Source: JAZPYZ01 sp045544455
GTDB lineage: Bacteria; Bacillota; Clostridia; Oscillospirales; Acutalibacteraceae
DNA length: 64,000 nucleotides
Assembly: GCA_045544455.1 (NCBI GenBank)
Contig: JAZPYZ010000010.1
Coordinates: 62,001 to 126,000, forward strand
Direction: 5' to 3'
The first letter of the stretch is position 1, and every line of letters starts with the position of its first letter. Shown here piece by piece: positions 54,046 through 61,950 of this stretch. The notes beneath the pieces were generated by a model that was not told where the DNA came from, made no database searches, and worked only from the letters and a program-made list of their open reading frames with translations. Position numbers and translations under genes: made by a program.

Positions 54046-56027
54046 TGCAGCTGCTAAAGCAAGAAAACGGACACGTTCTTACTGTGGACGGCAAAATTGT
54101 GGCTCGCATCCCTGCGGTGGAGGATGCAGAGGACGTTTTCGAACCCATTGAAAACGGTGCGTGGAAATGGTTTCGGCGGGTTAAAACGCCTACCGATCGT
54201 ATGCGTATGGAAGTCATTCTGTTAGGTGAACCGACGTTTACCATGATACCCGCCGTGAGCTATAATGGGAATGGTTGGGGGGATGTGCCCGAATATGTGG
54301 GAGACCGCGCCGAAGACGGTACGCCGTGGAGTTTTGCTTCTCACCGCGTTACCATCCCCGCGTGTACGTATAGCGAAAATGACACGGTCAGTATCGCCCT
54401 TATGGCCGAACCGAACAGCAATTCCGCTTGTTCTCTGTACCGTGTGGACGAGGGGGAACGGCATGTCCTGATCTTCCCAGAAGAGGAACAACCCAAAACC
54501 TTGCAACGACACTTTTGGGGTGATCCTTTTCAGGGAACGATGGAACCTGCTACCGAATTCCGGGGCATCCTTTTGGCATATCCATCTGACGGAACCAAAC
54601 ATCGCTATAAAGGATTGTTGGACTTCGCTTGGCGGTACTATGGGCATTCGATTGCCGCTCCGAGAAAAGCGGAAGAACTATACCGCCTTTCCATCGCTTA
54701 TACTCAATTCTTGTTTGCAAGAGAACGGGATGGATTTGCCGGAATCGTCTCCGGTTCTCAGTGGCATATGGATACCTGCTCCTACAAGAAGAAAGAACAC
54801 TATTACGAGATCGGATGGGTGGGACAAAGCGCGTCTATGGCTAACGCGCTGTTGAACGACTATTTAAAAACCGGGGACCGCAACCATTTGGATATGGCGT
54901 TGGAGGTACACGATTCTTGGCTAACGTATACCGAAACAGACGGGCGGTTTTTGTCGGCCAAAATGGGGTATTTGCCTGCCTTGCTACTCCCTTATGAAAC
55001 GATGAAGGTGGACGACGTAGACCGATGGGCGTGGGGGGAGGATCAATACGAATCCATCCTTAATAAGATTGGCAAACCGCAGATACGGGATGAAAAAGGC
55101 CGTGTTTTGATTCGCCACGATGCCTGTAATTTGGGGACGGGAGCGGAAGGGTATTTCGAAGCTTTTGATTTGCTACAACAAATCGGAATCGATAAACCGG
55201 AATACCTTAAGGCTGCACTCGATACCTGCGATTTTGCCTTGGAAAGTCAAGACGAAACCGGCTGTTTTGCGAAAGCATGGGACTCAAAGGGCAACGTGTT
55301 GGATAAGAAAGGAACCATTGGGTGTTTCCTAATTCTTCCTGTTTTGACGGCCTATCGAAAGACGGGCGACGAAAAGTATTTAAACGCTGCAGTGCGGGCG
55401 TTTGATTTCTATTACGCGGAGTTGGAACGCGAAGGGTTTACCACTGCCGGCGCACTGGACACCTATAGCATCGACAAGGAATCGTCGTCACCCTTGCTTC
55501 GGGATGCCTTGGCATTGTATGAGATCACGAAGAATCCGGAATACGTCCAAAAAGCAGAAGCCATTGCGTGGTATCTCTGTACGTGGATGATGCATTTTAC
55601 GATAGACTATCCGGACGATTGTTTAATCGCTAAGCTTGGGTACGATACGTTTGGTTCCACCAGCGTATCTACGCCTCACCAAGCGCTCGATCAATATGCG
55701 CTTCGAGATGTGCTTTCGTTCCTGAAACTGTATGAAATTACGGGATATACGCAATGGAAAGAGCGTGCGATTGCGTTTTGGTGCAATGCTTGTCAAGGGA
55801 TTTCCGACGGAACGCTGTTCTTAAATCGGCGCTTGCGTCCCGCGGGGTCTCAGGATGAAGCAATCTTTCATACGCGGTGGGGACGTCACGCGACCAAACC
55901 GTTTAGCCCGTCCCAGTGGCTTCCTGCTTGGCCGTGCGCTTTTCGTTTGGAAAATTTACGCCGCCAAACGGATTGGAGTATATTCGATGAAGGCTTGACC
56001 GAAATTAAAGGCAAACCGGGCGACTAA
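54042..56027 (+). CDS. Probable (alpha/alpha)6-toroid glycoside hydrolase
   Basis: A 661-residue protein without signal peptide. Residues about 1-190 are beta-rich; from about 200 onward repeated helical hairpins rich in Trp, Tyr and acidic residues (IGWVGQSASMANALLNDYL, SAKMGYLPALLLPYE, LGTGAEGYFEAFDLLQ, LRDALALYEIT) are of the six-hairpin glycosidase type. I cannot name a GH family or the catalytic acids. It is coupled to the YgjV-like gene and lies beside AraC and pentose genes, which points to polysaccharide or oligosaccharide breakdown. Confidence 0.7.
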   Translation: MMQLLKQENGHVLTVDGKIVARIPAVEDAEDVFEPIENGAWKWFRRVKTPTDRMRMEVILLGEPTFTMIPAVSYNGNGWGDVPEYVGDRAEDGTPWSFASHRVTIPACTYSENDTVSIALMAEPNSNSACSLYRVDEGERHVLIFPEEEQPKTLQRHFWGDPFQGTMEPATEFRGILLAYPSDGTKHRYKGLLDFAWRYYGHSIAAPRKAEELYRLSIAYTQFLFARERDGFAGIVSGSQWHMDTCSYKKKEHYYEIGWVGQSASMANALLNDYLKTGDRNHLDMALEVHDSWLTYTETDGRFLSAKMGYLPALLLPYETMKVDDVDRWAWGEDQYESILNKIGKPQIRDEKGRVLIRHDACNLGTGAEGYFEAFDLLQQIGIDKPEYLKAALDTCDFALESQDETGCFAKAWDSKGNVLDKKGTIGCFLILPVLTAYRKTGDEKYLNAAVRAFDFYYAELEREGFTTAGALDTYSIDKESSSPLLRDALALYEITKNPEYVQKAEAIAWYLCTWMMHFTIDYPDDCLIAKLGYDTFGSTSVSTPHQALDQYALRDVLSFLKLYEITGYTQWKERAIAFWCNACQGISDGTLFLNRRLRPAGSQDEAIFHTRWGRHATKPFSPSQWLPAWPCAFRLENLRRQTDWSIFDEGLTEIKGKPGD

Positions 56028-56038
56028 TTACATAAAAC

Positions 56039-56070
56039 AAAAGCGAGGTGAAATTCACCTCGCTTTTTTA
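56039..56070. terminator. Repeated-type terminator hairpin (copy 4)
   Basis: AAAAGCGAGGTGA (56039-56051), loop AAT, TCACCTCGCTTTTTT (from 56055), between the hydrolase gene and the convergent LysR gene. Confidence 0.9.
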
Positions 56071-56925
56071 TAGAATTCGTTTTGAATAAAGGTAATCGCA
56101 TAGTTTTGTCAGATGAAAGTTTTGCTTTCTGTTTCTTTTATAAAAAACACAAACTGTCTGAATTTCATCAAAATCTATAACCTTGAGAGCAGTCAACGCT
56201 TGTTGGGTAGATTCAGCCAAAGAACGAAACGAGCCGATAGTCAGACCAATTCCTGATGAAATATATTGGTGTAAACACTGCCGGTCATTACACTCCACGA
56301 TAATATGTTCCTTTATATTATTCCTTTGGCATGCATCCTCGTATCGCTTTCGCATTCCATTGCCAATGCTGGGAAGGACAAAGGGTTCCCCCTCTAATTG
56401 ATGAAAATAAAGCGATTTTCCTACTAGCGGACTGTTAACAGACGCTTTCACACAAATTCTTTCAACACTTAACACAAAGTGCTCCCAATGACTATATTTT
56501 TCCTTTGGTTCGTCGATAATGATATCGTAATCATCAATTTCTCTGTTTGCATAGTCATTGGAAATGATAAAGTTATTGTTTTTTTCTTTCGAAATATATT
56601 CCACGATCAGCTCTGTAATCCATTTCGACCTTGCATGAATCAGGAGCTTTATTTTGGGGAGGGAGGTGTCAGGGGTAGTGATTTGGTTCGCTGCGTTGTC
56701 TATGGTTTGGAATATTCCCCCGATTTCGGTGGCAAAGAATTTCCCCTTTGTATTGAGCGTAATTTTATTGCCCGATCTGTCAAATAATGCTACGCCTAGC
56801 TCCTGTTCCAACTTTTTGATGGAAGAGGAAACGGCAGATGGCGGCAATAAGTGCTGTTGCGCTGTTTTGGAAATGTTTTCACTTTGTGAAACTTCTAAGA
56901 AGTATTTTAATTGATTGAAATTCAT
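56068..56925 (-). CDS. LysR-family transcriptional regulator
   Basis: A 285-residue LysR regulator. MNFNQLKYFLEVSQSENISKTAQQHLLPPSAVSSSIKKLEQELG is the N-terminal winged helix, followed by a periplasmic-binding-like effector domain. The start MNFNQ at 56925 replaces a longer frame to 56973. Its codons are clearly more AT-rich than those of the genes before 56 kb. It faces the nitrilase-GDPD gene across a palindromic site and probably controls it. Confidence 0.92.
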   Translation of the reverse strand: MNFNQLKYFLEVSQSENISKTAQQHLLPPSAVSSSIKKLEQELGVALFDRSGNKITLNTKGKFFATEIGGIFQTIDNAANQITTPDTSLPKIKLLIHARSKWITELIVEYISKEKNNNFIISNDYANREIDDYDIIIDEPKEKYSHWEHFVLSVERICVKASVNSPLVGKSLYFHQLEGEPFVLPSIGNGMRKRYEDACQRNNIKEHIIVECNDRQCLHQYISSGIGLTIGSFRSLAESTQQALTALKVIDFDEIQTVCVFYKRNRKQNFHLTKLCDYLYSKRIL

Positions 56926-56947
56926 TTCTATCACCCACTTTATTCTA

Positions 56948-56967
56948 CTATATAAATTATTATATAG
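56948..56967. promoter_or_regulatory. Palindromic operator candidate for the LysR protein
   Basis: CTATATAA (56948-56955) and TTATATAG (56960-56967) are perfect inverted arms separated by ATTA, in the 121-bp space between the divergent LysR and nitrilase-GDPD genes. Confidence 0.6.
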
Positions 56968-57007
56968 CAACACTTGCTTTTTGGTAGAGTCAGACTACTT
57001 TCATATA

Positions 57008-57016
57008 TGGTATAAT
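57008..57016 (+). promoter_or_regulatory. Extended -10 promoter of the nitrilase-GDPD gene
   Basis: TGGTATAAT is a TGn-TATAAT extended -10 without a clear -35 at the right distance, as is common for activator-dependent genes facing a LysR regulator. Confidence 0.6.
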
Positions 57017-57046
57017 CCAGGTATCCCAATATAAGGAGGCAGTAAA

Positions 57047-58642
57047 ATGAAAATATGCATCGCACAGCCGGAGTACTCGGTGGATTATGATCGTTCTGAT
57101 GAACTCTTTGAAAAGCAATTGAAACTTTTTGCGCAATGTGATAGTTCAATGGATCTGATCGTGTTCCCGGAGTCCTGTGACACTCCCGGCTTAGCAAAAA
57201 CAAAGGAAGATGCAGAAAAAAGTGTAGAGAAATACAATCAAAGATTGCTTGAAACAGCAAGCGCAACTGCCAAAAGATGCCATGCGATGCTTTTTGTAAA
57301 TGCAAGAAGCAGAAGCGAAAAAGGCCTGCGTAATACCACCTATGCTTTTAACAGAAATGGTGAAATTACAGGTAAGTATTATAAACAGCACCTAACCCCC
57401 GGTGAGGTTTCGGTAATGCAGCTGGACAGCGACTATTCTTTTGAATTTTCTGAGCCGACTGTAATTGAGATGGAAGGTATTCGGTTTGGTTTTCTTGTTT
57501 GTTATGATGCCTATTTTTATGAAGCCTTTGCGAATATGGCAAGACAAAAGCTGGATGTTATTATTGCTTGTTCCCACCAGCGAAGCGATACTCACGAAGC
57601 GTTGAAGATCATGCATCAGTTTTTGGCCTACAACACTAATGCCTATGTGATCCGTTCCTCTGTGTCTATGGATGTGAATTCCAACATCGGTGGTGCGAGT
57701 ATGGTGGTGGCACCTACGGGCGAGGTTTTGTGCAATATGCAAAGCCGTGTGGGTTTGGAAACCATTGATTTGGATATTACAAAGAAATACTATAAACCCG
57801 CAGGCTTTGGCAATCCGGAAGCTGCACACTACGAATATATAGAAAAAGGGCGCCGCCCGTGGAAATACCGTCCAGCAGGCAGCGCAATTGTAAAACCGGA
57901 TGATATTATGCCTTATCCCCGTATCTGTGCACACAGGGGTTTTAATACCGTTGCACCCGAAAACAGTATGCCAGCTTTCGGTGCAGCAGTTGCTATGGGA
58001 GCAGAGGAAATCGAATTTGATGTTTGGGTGACAAAGGACGGAGAAATCGTTTCCTGCCACGACGAAAAGCTGGACCGGGTTAGCACCGGCGTCGGTAACA
58101 TTTACGATTATACTTACGAAGAACTGCTGAAATTTGATTTCGGTGTCAAATACAGTGAAAGATTCAGGGGTCTGAAAATCCTGAAATTTGAAGAGATCCT
58201 TAAAAAATTCGCCTGCCACACCATTATGAACATTCACATTAAAACGGTTAATAATCAGTGCGAATACGATCCCGAAGTTCTGGAGAAGATCGTTGCTTTG
58301 ATCGACAAGTATGACTGCAGAAAATATGTGTATTTTATGAGTGGAAACGACAATTTTCTGCGATTGGCCAAAGAAATGGCGCCGGATATTTGCCGCTGTG
58401 TTGGTGCCGGTGATGCACCTTGGGAGATGGTTGAAAGAGCAATCAAATATGATTGTAAAAAGATTCAACTATTTAAAGGCAAATTCGACCAGAAAATGGT
58501 CGACAGGGCACACGAAAGCGGTATTATTTGCAATGTGTTCTGGTCAGATAATGAAGAGGAAGCAAGGGAATATCTTGCAATGGGTATCGACACGATCCTT
58601 ACCAATGACTACAATCTGATTTCTCAAGTTATAAAAAGATGA
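57047..58642 (+). CDS. Nitrilase-superfamily amidohydrolase fused to glycerophosphodiester phosphodiesterase
   Basis: A 531-residue two-domain enzyme. Residues 1-270 are a carbon-nitrogen hydrolase with an intact Glu-Lys-Cys triad: Glu42 in VFPESC, Lys113 in YYKQHL and Cys152 in FLVCYDAYF. Residues about 290-531 are a GDPD with the CAHRG and APENS motifs (His296, Arg297, Glu306), EFDV (Glu323, Asp325) and CHDE (His338). There is no signal peptide, so it acts in the cytoplasm. The pair suggests breakdown of an N-acylated glycerophosphoethanolamine-like compound: amide cleavage plus release of glycerol phosphate. Frequent AGA codons and lower GC set it apart from the genes before 56 kb. Confidence 0.88.
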   Translation: MKICIAQPEYSVDYDRSDELFEKQLKLFAQCDSSMDLIVFPESCDTPGLAKTKEDAEKSVEKYNQRLLETASATAKRCHAMLFVNARSRSEKGLRNTTYAFNRNGEITGKYYKQHLTPGEVSVMQLDSDYSFEFSEPTVIEMEGIRFGFLVCYDAYFYEAFANMARQKLDVIIACSHQRSDTHEALKIMHQFLAYNTNAYVIRSSVSMDVNSNIGGASMVVAPTGEVLCNMQSRVGLETIDLDITKKYYKPAGFGNPEAAHYEYIEKGRRPWKYRPAGSAIVKPDDIMPYPRICAHRGFNTVAPENSMPAFGAAVAMGAEEIEFDVWVTKDGEIVSCHDEKLDRVSTGVGNIYDYTYEELLKFDFGVKYSERFRGLKILKFEEILKKFACHTIMNIHIKTVNNQCEYDPEVLEKIVALIDKYDCRKYVYFMSGNDNFLRLAKEMAPDICRCVGAGDAPWEMVERAIKYDCKKIQLFKGKFDQKMVDRAHESGIICNVFWSDNEEEAREYLAMGIDTILTNDYNLISQVIKR

Positions 58643-58648
58643 TGTAAC

Positions 58649-58800
58649 AGTATAAATCTCCTTGTTTTACAGATATTAACAGTCAGGTCTGTAAAGCAAG
58701 GAGATTTTGTGTATATTATGAAGGCAACTGGAATAGTTCGTAGAATTGAGGCTTGTGTTATAATAACACAAAAGTCGCTTAAAGCCACATAAACACTGGG
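58649..58800 (+). repeat. spoVT 5'-end repeat, copy A (truncated)
   Basis: This copy matches the leader and first ten codons of spoVT (63301-63402): GTATAAATCTCC, the TTGTTTTACAGAT stretch, a GCAAGGAGATT ribosome site and ATG 58718 followed by KATGIVRRIE. After the tenth codon it departs from spoVT and stops after 24 codons. It shares with copy B a further tail (TTGTGTTATAATA, ACAAAAGT, CATAAACA) that spoVT does not have. It marks the left end of the barnase/barstar block. Confidence 0.88.
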
Positions 58801-58862
58801 CTTGCGGGCGATTTTCCAAAAAAATTTTGACAAAAAACAGCATATTTTGACCTATACATAGC

Positions 58863-58890
58863 AAAAGCGAGGTGATTTCACCTCGCTTTT
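58863..58890. terminator. Repeated-type terminator hairpin (copy 5)
   Basis: AAAAGCGAGGTGA (58863-58875), loop TT, TCACCTCGCTTTT (58878-58890), following a small minus-strand frame. Confidence 0.85.
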
Positions 58891-58893
58891 CGT

Positions 58894-58974
58894 TTAGTCT
58901 GAAACGATATCTTTTACGATCTCATCAAAATATTTGGATACAATATGCAAGCAAAACTCTTTCATCATTTCCAT
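58894..58974 (-). CDS. Possible 26-residue peptide or gene remnant
   Basis: On the minus strand, CGGAGG lies 8 bases before ATG 58974, which opens a 26-codon frame starting MEMMKEFCLHIVSKYF and ending directly before a terminator. The spacing is that of a real gene, but the peptide is not known to me and may be the tail of a deleted gene. Confidence 0.35.
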   Translation of the reverse strand: MEMMKEFCLHIVSKYFDEIVKDIVSD

Positions 58975-59042
58975 ATTCGAAGCCTCCGAAAGTCAAGTCT
59001 TTGGCGGCGGGAAGGTTTGAACTGTACTTTTGTGCGGAACAA

Positions 59043-59051
59043 TGATATAAT
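59043..59051 (+). promoter_or_regulatory. Extended -10 promoter of the toxin gene
   Basis: TGATATAAT at 59043-59051 is a TGn-TATAAT element 18 bp before the TTG start; no -35 box is evident. Confidence 0.55.
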
Positions 59052-59069
59052 ACGAAAGGAGAAAACAAA

Positions 59070-59636
59070 TTGAGTTTAGAGTTAGCAATTGTTGTAGCGG
59101 CTATAAACGGAGATAGGTTATCACCTCAAATTAAAACAAGCTCAAATTATAAGCATTGGGTTAGCGTTGAAGATTGGAAAAGGTGCATAGAGTGTGCAAG
59201 TAACCACGGAAAAATTTGGTTGATTGCAGAGCAGCCTTATCCGGAACCCCCGATACATCCGAATTGCCGTTGCGCGATTGAATTGATGCAAGCGATTACA
59301 GCGGGAACAGCAACCATTAATGGAGTAAACGGTGCGGATTGGATGTTAATGTTTAAAGAACATTTGCCTGATTACTATGTGTCGCAAAAGGAACTGGAAC
59401 TTTTAGGATGGCGTAAAGGAGATAAAGTTTCAAAATTTACTGCCGAAAAAATGTTGTTTGGTGGCACATATAAAAATAATAATCAGCATTTGCCGCATGC
59501 GGAGGGGCGCGTATGGTATGAGGCGGATATCAATTATAAAATTGGCAAAAGAAACAGTCAACGTATCTTGTGGTCCAATGACGGACTGATATTTGTTACA
59601 TATGACCACTATCAAACATTTTATGAAATTGTTTAA
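59070..59636 (+). CDS. Barnase-like ribonuclease toxin with phage head-type zinc motif
   Basis: A 188-residue protein starting at TTG 59070, with AAAGGAG 7 bases upstream. Residues 35-70 hold RCIECASNHGKIW and PPIHPNCRC, the Cys/His signature of phage Mu gpF-like head morphogenesis proteins. Residues about 95-188 align with barnase: HLPDYYVSQKELELLGW, GRVWYEADINY, RILWSNDGLIFVTYDHYQTF. The catalytic Glu151, Arg165 and His180 are kept; the position of barnase Lys27 is Gln106, with Lys107 next to it. There is no signal peptide. It precedes a barstar gene by 15 bp and looks like the detached toxin end of a polymorphic toxin. Confidence 0.88.
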   Translation: MSLELAIVVAAINGDRLSPQIKTSSNYKHWVSVEDWKRCIECASNHGKIWLIAEQPYPEPPIHPNCRCAIELMQAITAGTATINGVNGADWMLMFKEHLPDYYVSQKELELLGWRKGDKVSKFTAEKMLFGGTYKNNNQHLPHAEGRVWYEADINYKIGKRNSQRILWSNDGLIFVTYDHYQTFYEIV

Positions 59637-59651
59637 GAAAGGCGGATATAT

Positions 59652-59936
59652 ATGAAAAAAGCAACGGTCAATTTATCAAATTGCAAATACCTCTACGAAT
59701 TGCATCAACGCTTTCAAGAAGCGTTGGATTTCCCAAATCACTACGGCAAAAATTTAGATGCGTTTTGGGACTGCATCAATCGCGAATGTGACGTAGATTT
59801 TGTAACAATCGTTGGCTGTGAAAGTGTGGCTGAGGACTTAAAACCAACGGTTAGAAAGATTTTAGATATGTTTGAAGAAAATAAAAAATATTGGGCTGAC
59901 AAAGATTATGTGTTTGATTACGAAATCATAAGCTAA
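59652..59936 (+). CDS. Barstar-like ribonuclease inhibitor
   Basis: A 94-residue barstar-family protein. HYGKNLDAFWDCI (Asp36, Asp40) corresponds to the acidic helix that plugs the barnase active site, and the MFEENKKYW segment lies where barstar has further contact residues. An AGAAAGGCGG site precedes ATG 59652. It is the immunity partner of the toxin upstream, and the two genes fill the block between repeat copies A and B. Confidence 0.92.
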   Translation: MKKATVNLSNCKYLYELHQRFQEALDFPNHYGKNLDAFWDCINRECDVDFVTIVGCESVAEDLKPTVRKILDMFEENKKYWADKDYVFDYEIIS

Positions 59937-59937
59937 C

Positions 59938-60090
59938 AAGTATAAATCTCCTTGTTTTACAGATACTAACAGTACAAATTTGTAAAACAAGGAGATTGAT
60001 TTATATATGAAAGCAACAGGAGTTGTTCGTAGAATAGAGGATTGTGTTATAATAGGACAAAAGTTGTAGAAACCCGCATAAACAATAGGG
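59938..60090 (+). repeat. spoVT 5'-end repeat, copy B (truncated)
   Basis: This second truncated copy begins at the stop of the barstar gene. AATCTCCTTGTTTTACA (59945-59961) and TGTAAAACAAGGAGATT are perfect 17-base inverted arms. ATG 60007 opens KATGVVRRIED, which diverges from spoVT after codon eleven and stops after 20 codons. The tail TTGTGTTATAATA, ACAAAAGTTG and CATAAACA matches copy A. It is the left border of the gtr block. Confidence 0.88.
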
Positions 60091-60150
60091 TTTTTGCTGG
60101 TTTGCCCCATTGAACGCATTGGTGTCAAAACAGGGTTTTTACATATTTTC

Positions 60151-60175
60151 AGGAGCGGAGAAATCTGCTCCTCTT
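60151..60175 (+). terminator. Terminator-like hairpin downstream of copy B
   Basis: AGGAGCGGA (60151-60159), GAAA tetraloop, TCTGCTCCT (60164-60172), then CTTTGC. The rest of 60176-60375 is AT-rich with only a weak AAGGGA/TCCCTT hairpin near 60267-60287 and no gene that I can support. Confidence 0.55.
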
Positions 60176-60375
60176 TGCATTTATGTGGAAGCATTGCTTT
60201 TTAAGTTGTGGTGTGGTAAAATGGTTAAGATAAACTAATTGAATATAACGATAAAAGCATTATTACAAGGGAGATTAGTGTTCCCTTTTGTTGTGTTCTT
60301 CGAAACAGTTTATAAATAGTTGTAGCTAACTCACATATAACCAATAAGATAAAGTGTCATTAAGAGGAGTTTGTA

Positions 60376-61944
60376 ATGAAATCTGGCTTCTTTTCTTTTT
60401 TTAAAACCTTGTACGGTATCGTTTTCTCAATAATTGTAACCATATTGTTGTTTTTTGATAACCTTTTATATTATTGCAAAAAAGAGTTTATTTTATCTAA
60501 CGGTGCAATTTTTTGTATTGTTCTCATGATTCTTTTGGTAGGTATTGGTTTTTATTGTTGGGTAAAAACTAAAAACCCATTATTAAAGCAATGTTCTACG
60601 CTTAATATAGATAAATTTGTCCTTGTGGCTACTTTGCTTTTGTTTTTAGGGCAATGTTATGTGTTTTACAACACATTTTTCCTTTCCGGATGGGATACGG
60701 GAGCGATTCGAAAATTTGTTGATACAATTATGAACGGTGGAGATAGGGGTAGCATTAACGATTATTTCTCACGTTATCCCAACAATTTATTCCTTTCATA
60801 CTTATATTTATTAATTCAAAAAATAAATAACGGCTTGGGAGTTTTTAATGGTATTTACAGTTATATGTGTGTTGTTATACTTAACTGCGCCATTAACGCT
60901 TTCTCTTGTTGGTTATCGTATAAGACAGCGAGAATATTTGTATCTCCCACTTTTGCGCTTGTCGCGTATATTTTTTGTGTTTTTTCTGTGGGTATTTCAG
61001 GATGGTCAGTTATTTGTTATTCAGATGCCATAGCCTTGTTTTTGCCAATTTTAAGTGTATATCTTTATTGCAAACAGTATAAAAACACAAAGATGCAAAC
61101 AGTTGGTTTTATATCGGCGGTTTTTGTGTCAGCGATAGGTTATTTTATAAAACCACAATGTTTATTTGTACTAATTGCTATTACTATTTTGGAGGTTTGG
61201 AAATTTGTCATCAATTTTTCTTTGAAGAAATTGATTCGACCTATAGCAGTATGTTTGGTTGCTGTCATCGTTTTTAGTTTTACAAATATCGGCCTAGAGC
61301 TTCTGAACAAAAAATATAGTGTGCAAATTGACAAAGAGCAATCTTTTGGTTTTTCACATTTCCTGATGATGGGTGCAAATCAAGAAACAAATGGGGTTTA
61401 TTCGGAAGATGATGTTGGTTTTTCTTATTCTTTTGCCACCTCTGAGCAACGCAAAGAAGCCAATATAGATGTTTTTATGGAACGTGTTACTTCGATGAAG
61501 AGTGGTTTATTTACACATCTAACAAAGAAAATGCTTACTACTTTCAATGATGGAACTTTTGCGTGGGGAAACGAGGGTAACTTTTTCGCGGTTGTTCCTG
61601 AAAACATTAATAATAAGATGGCACCTTTTCTAAAATCAATTTATTTTTTGGGAAATAGATTTGCTTATTTTGCAACGTTTCAACATCTCGTTTGGCTTTT
61701 TATTTTGCTGTGTTCGTTATTAACTGTTTTTTCGAAAAAGGCAAATTATGACCAAAATAAACTTTCTCTGTTATGGATTGCACTTTTAGGTTTTGTGTTA
61801 TACGAAATGCTTTTCGAAGTGAGAGCAAGATATGTTTATATTTTTGTTCCACTCTTATGCACTTTGGTTCCTATAGGCGTTAGAAATGTCGGTATGTTAG
61901 CATGTGATTTTTTGCCTCGTATCAAAAGGAAATTGAAAGGATAA
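60376..61944 (+). CDS. GT-C-type membrane glycosyltransferase (GtrC-like role)
   Basis: A 522-residue, very AT-rich gene for a protein with about eleven to twelve hydrophobic segments. A large early loop carries FLSGWDTGAIRKFVD, where the acidic residue after the first external loop resembles the catalytic Asp of GT-C enzymes; a soluble region lies at about 320-420. ATG 60376 follows AAGAGGAG. With the GtrB- and GtrA-like genes downstream it completes the layout of a phage-type surface glycosylation set, in which this member is the serotype-specific transferase. Confidence 0.75.
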   Translation: MKSGFFSFFKTLYGIVFSIIVTILLFFDNLLYYCKKEFILSNGAIFCIVLMILLVGIGFYCWVKTKNPLLKQCSTLNIDKFVLVATLLLFLGQCYVFYNTFFLSGWDTGAIRKFVDTIMNGGDRGSINDYFSRYPNNLFLSYLYLLIQKINNGLGVFNGIYSYMCVVILNCAINAFSCWLSYKTARIFVSPTFALVAYIFCVFSVGISGWSVICYSDAIALFLPILSVYLYCKQYKNTKMQTVGFISAVFVSAIGYFIKPQCLFVLIAITILEVWKFVINFSLKKLIRPIAVCLVAVIVFSFTNIGLELLNKKYSVQIDKEQSFGFSHFLMMGANQETNGVYSEDDVGFSYSFATSEQRKEANIDVFMERVTSMKSGLFTHLTKKMLTTFNDGTFAWGNEGNFFAVVPENINNKMAPFLKSIYFLGNRFAYFATFQHLVWLFILLCSLLTVFSKKANYDQNKLSLLWIALLGFVLYEMLFEVRARYVYIFVPLLCTLVPIGVRNVGMLACDFLPRIKRKLKG

Positions 61945-61950
61945 CCAAAA

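Noticed and set aside
57392..58468. 358-codon minus-strand frame over the nitrilase-GDPD gene
   Set aside because: Antisense shadow of a gene with two intact enzyme domains on the plus strand.
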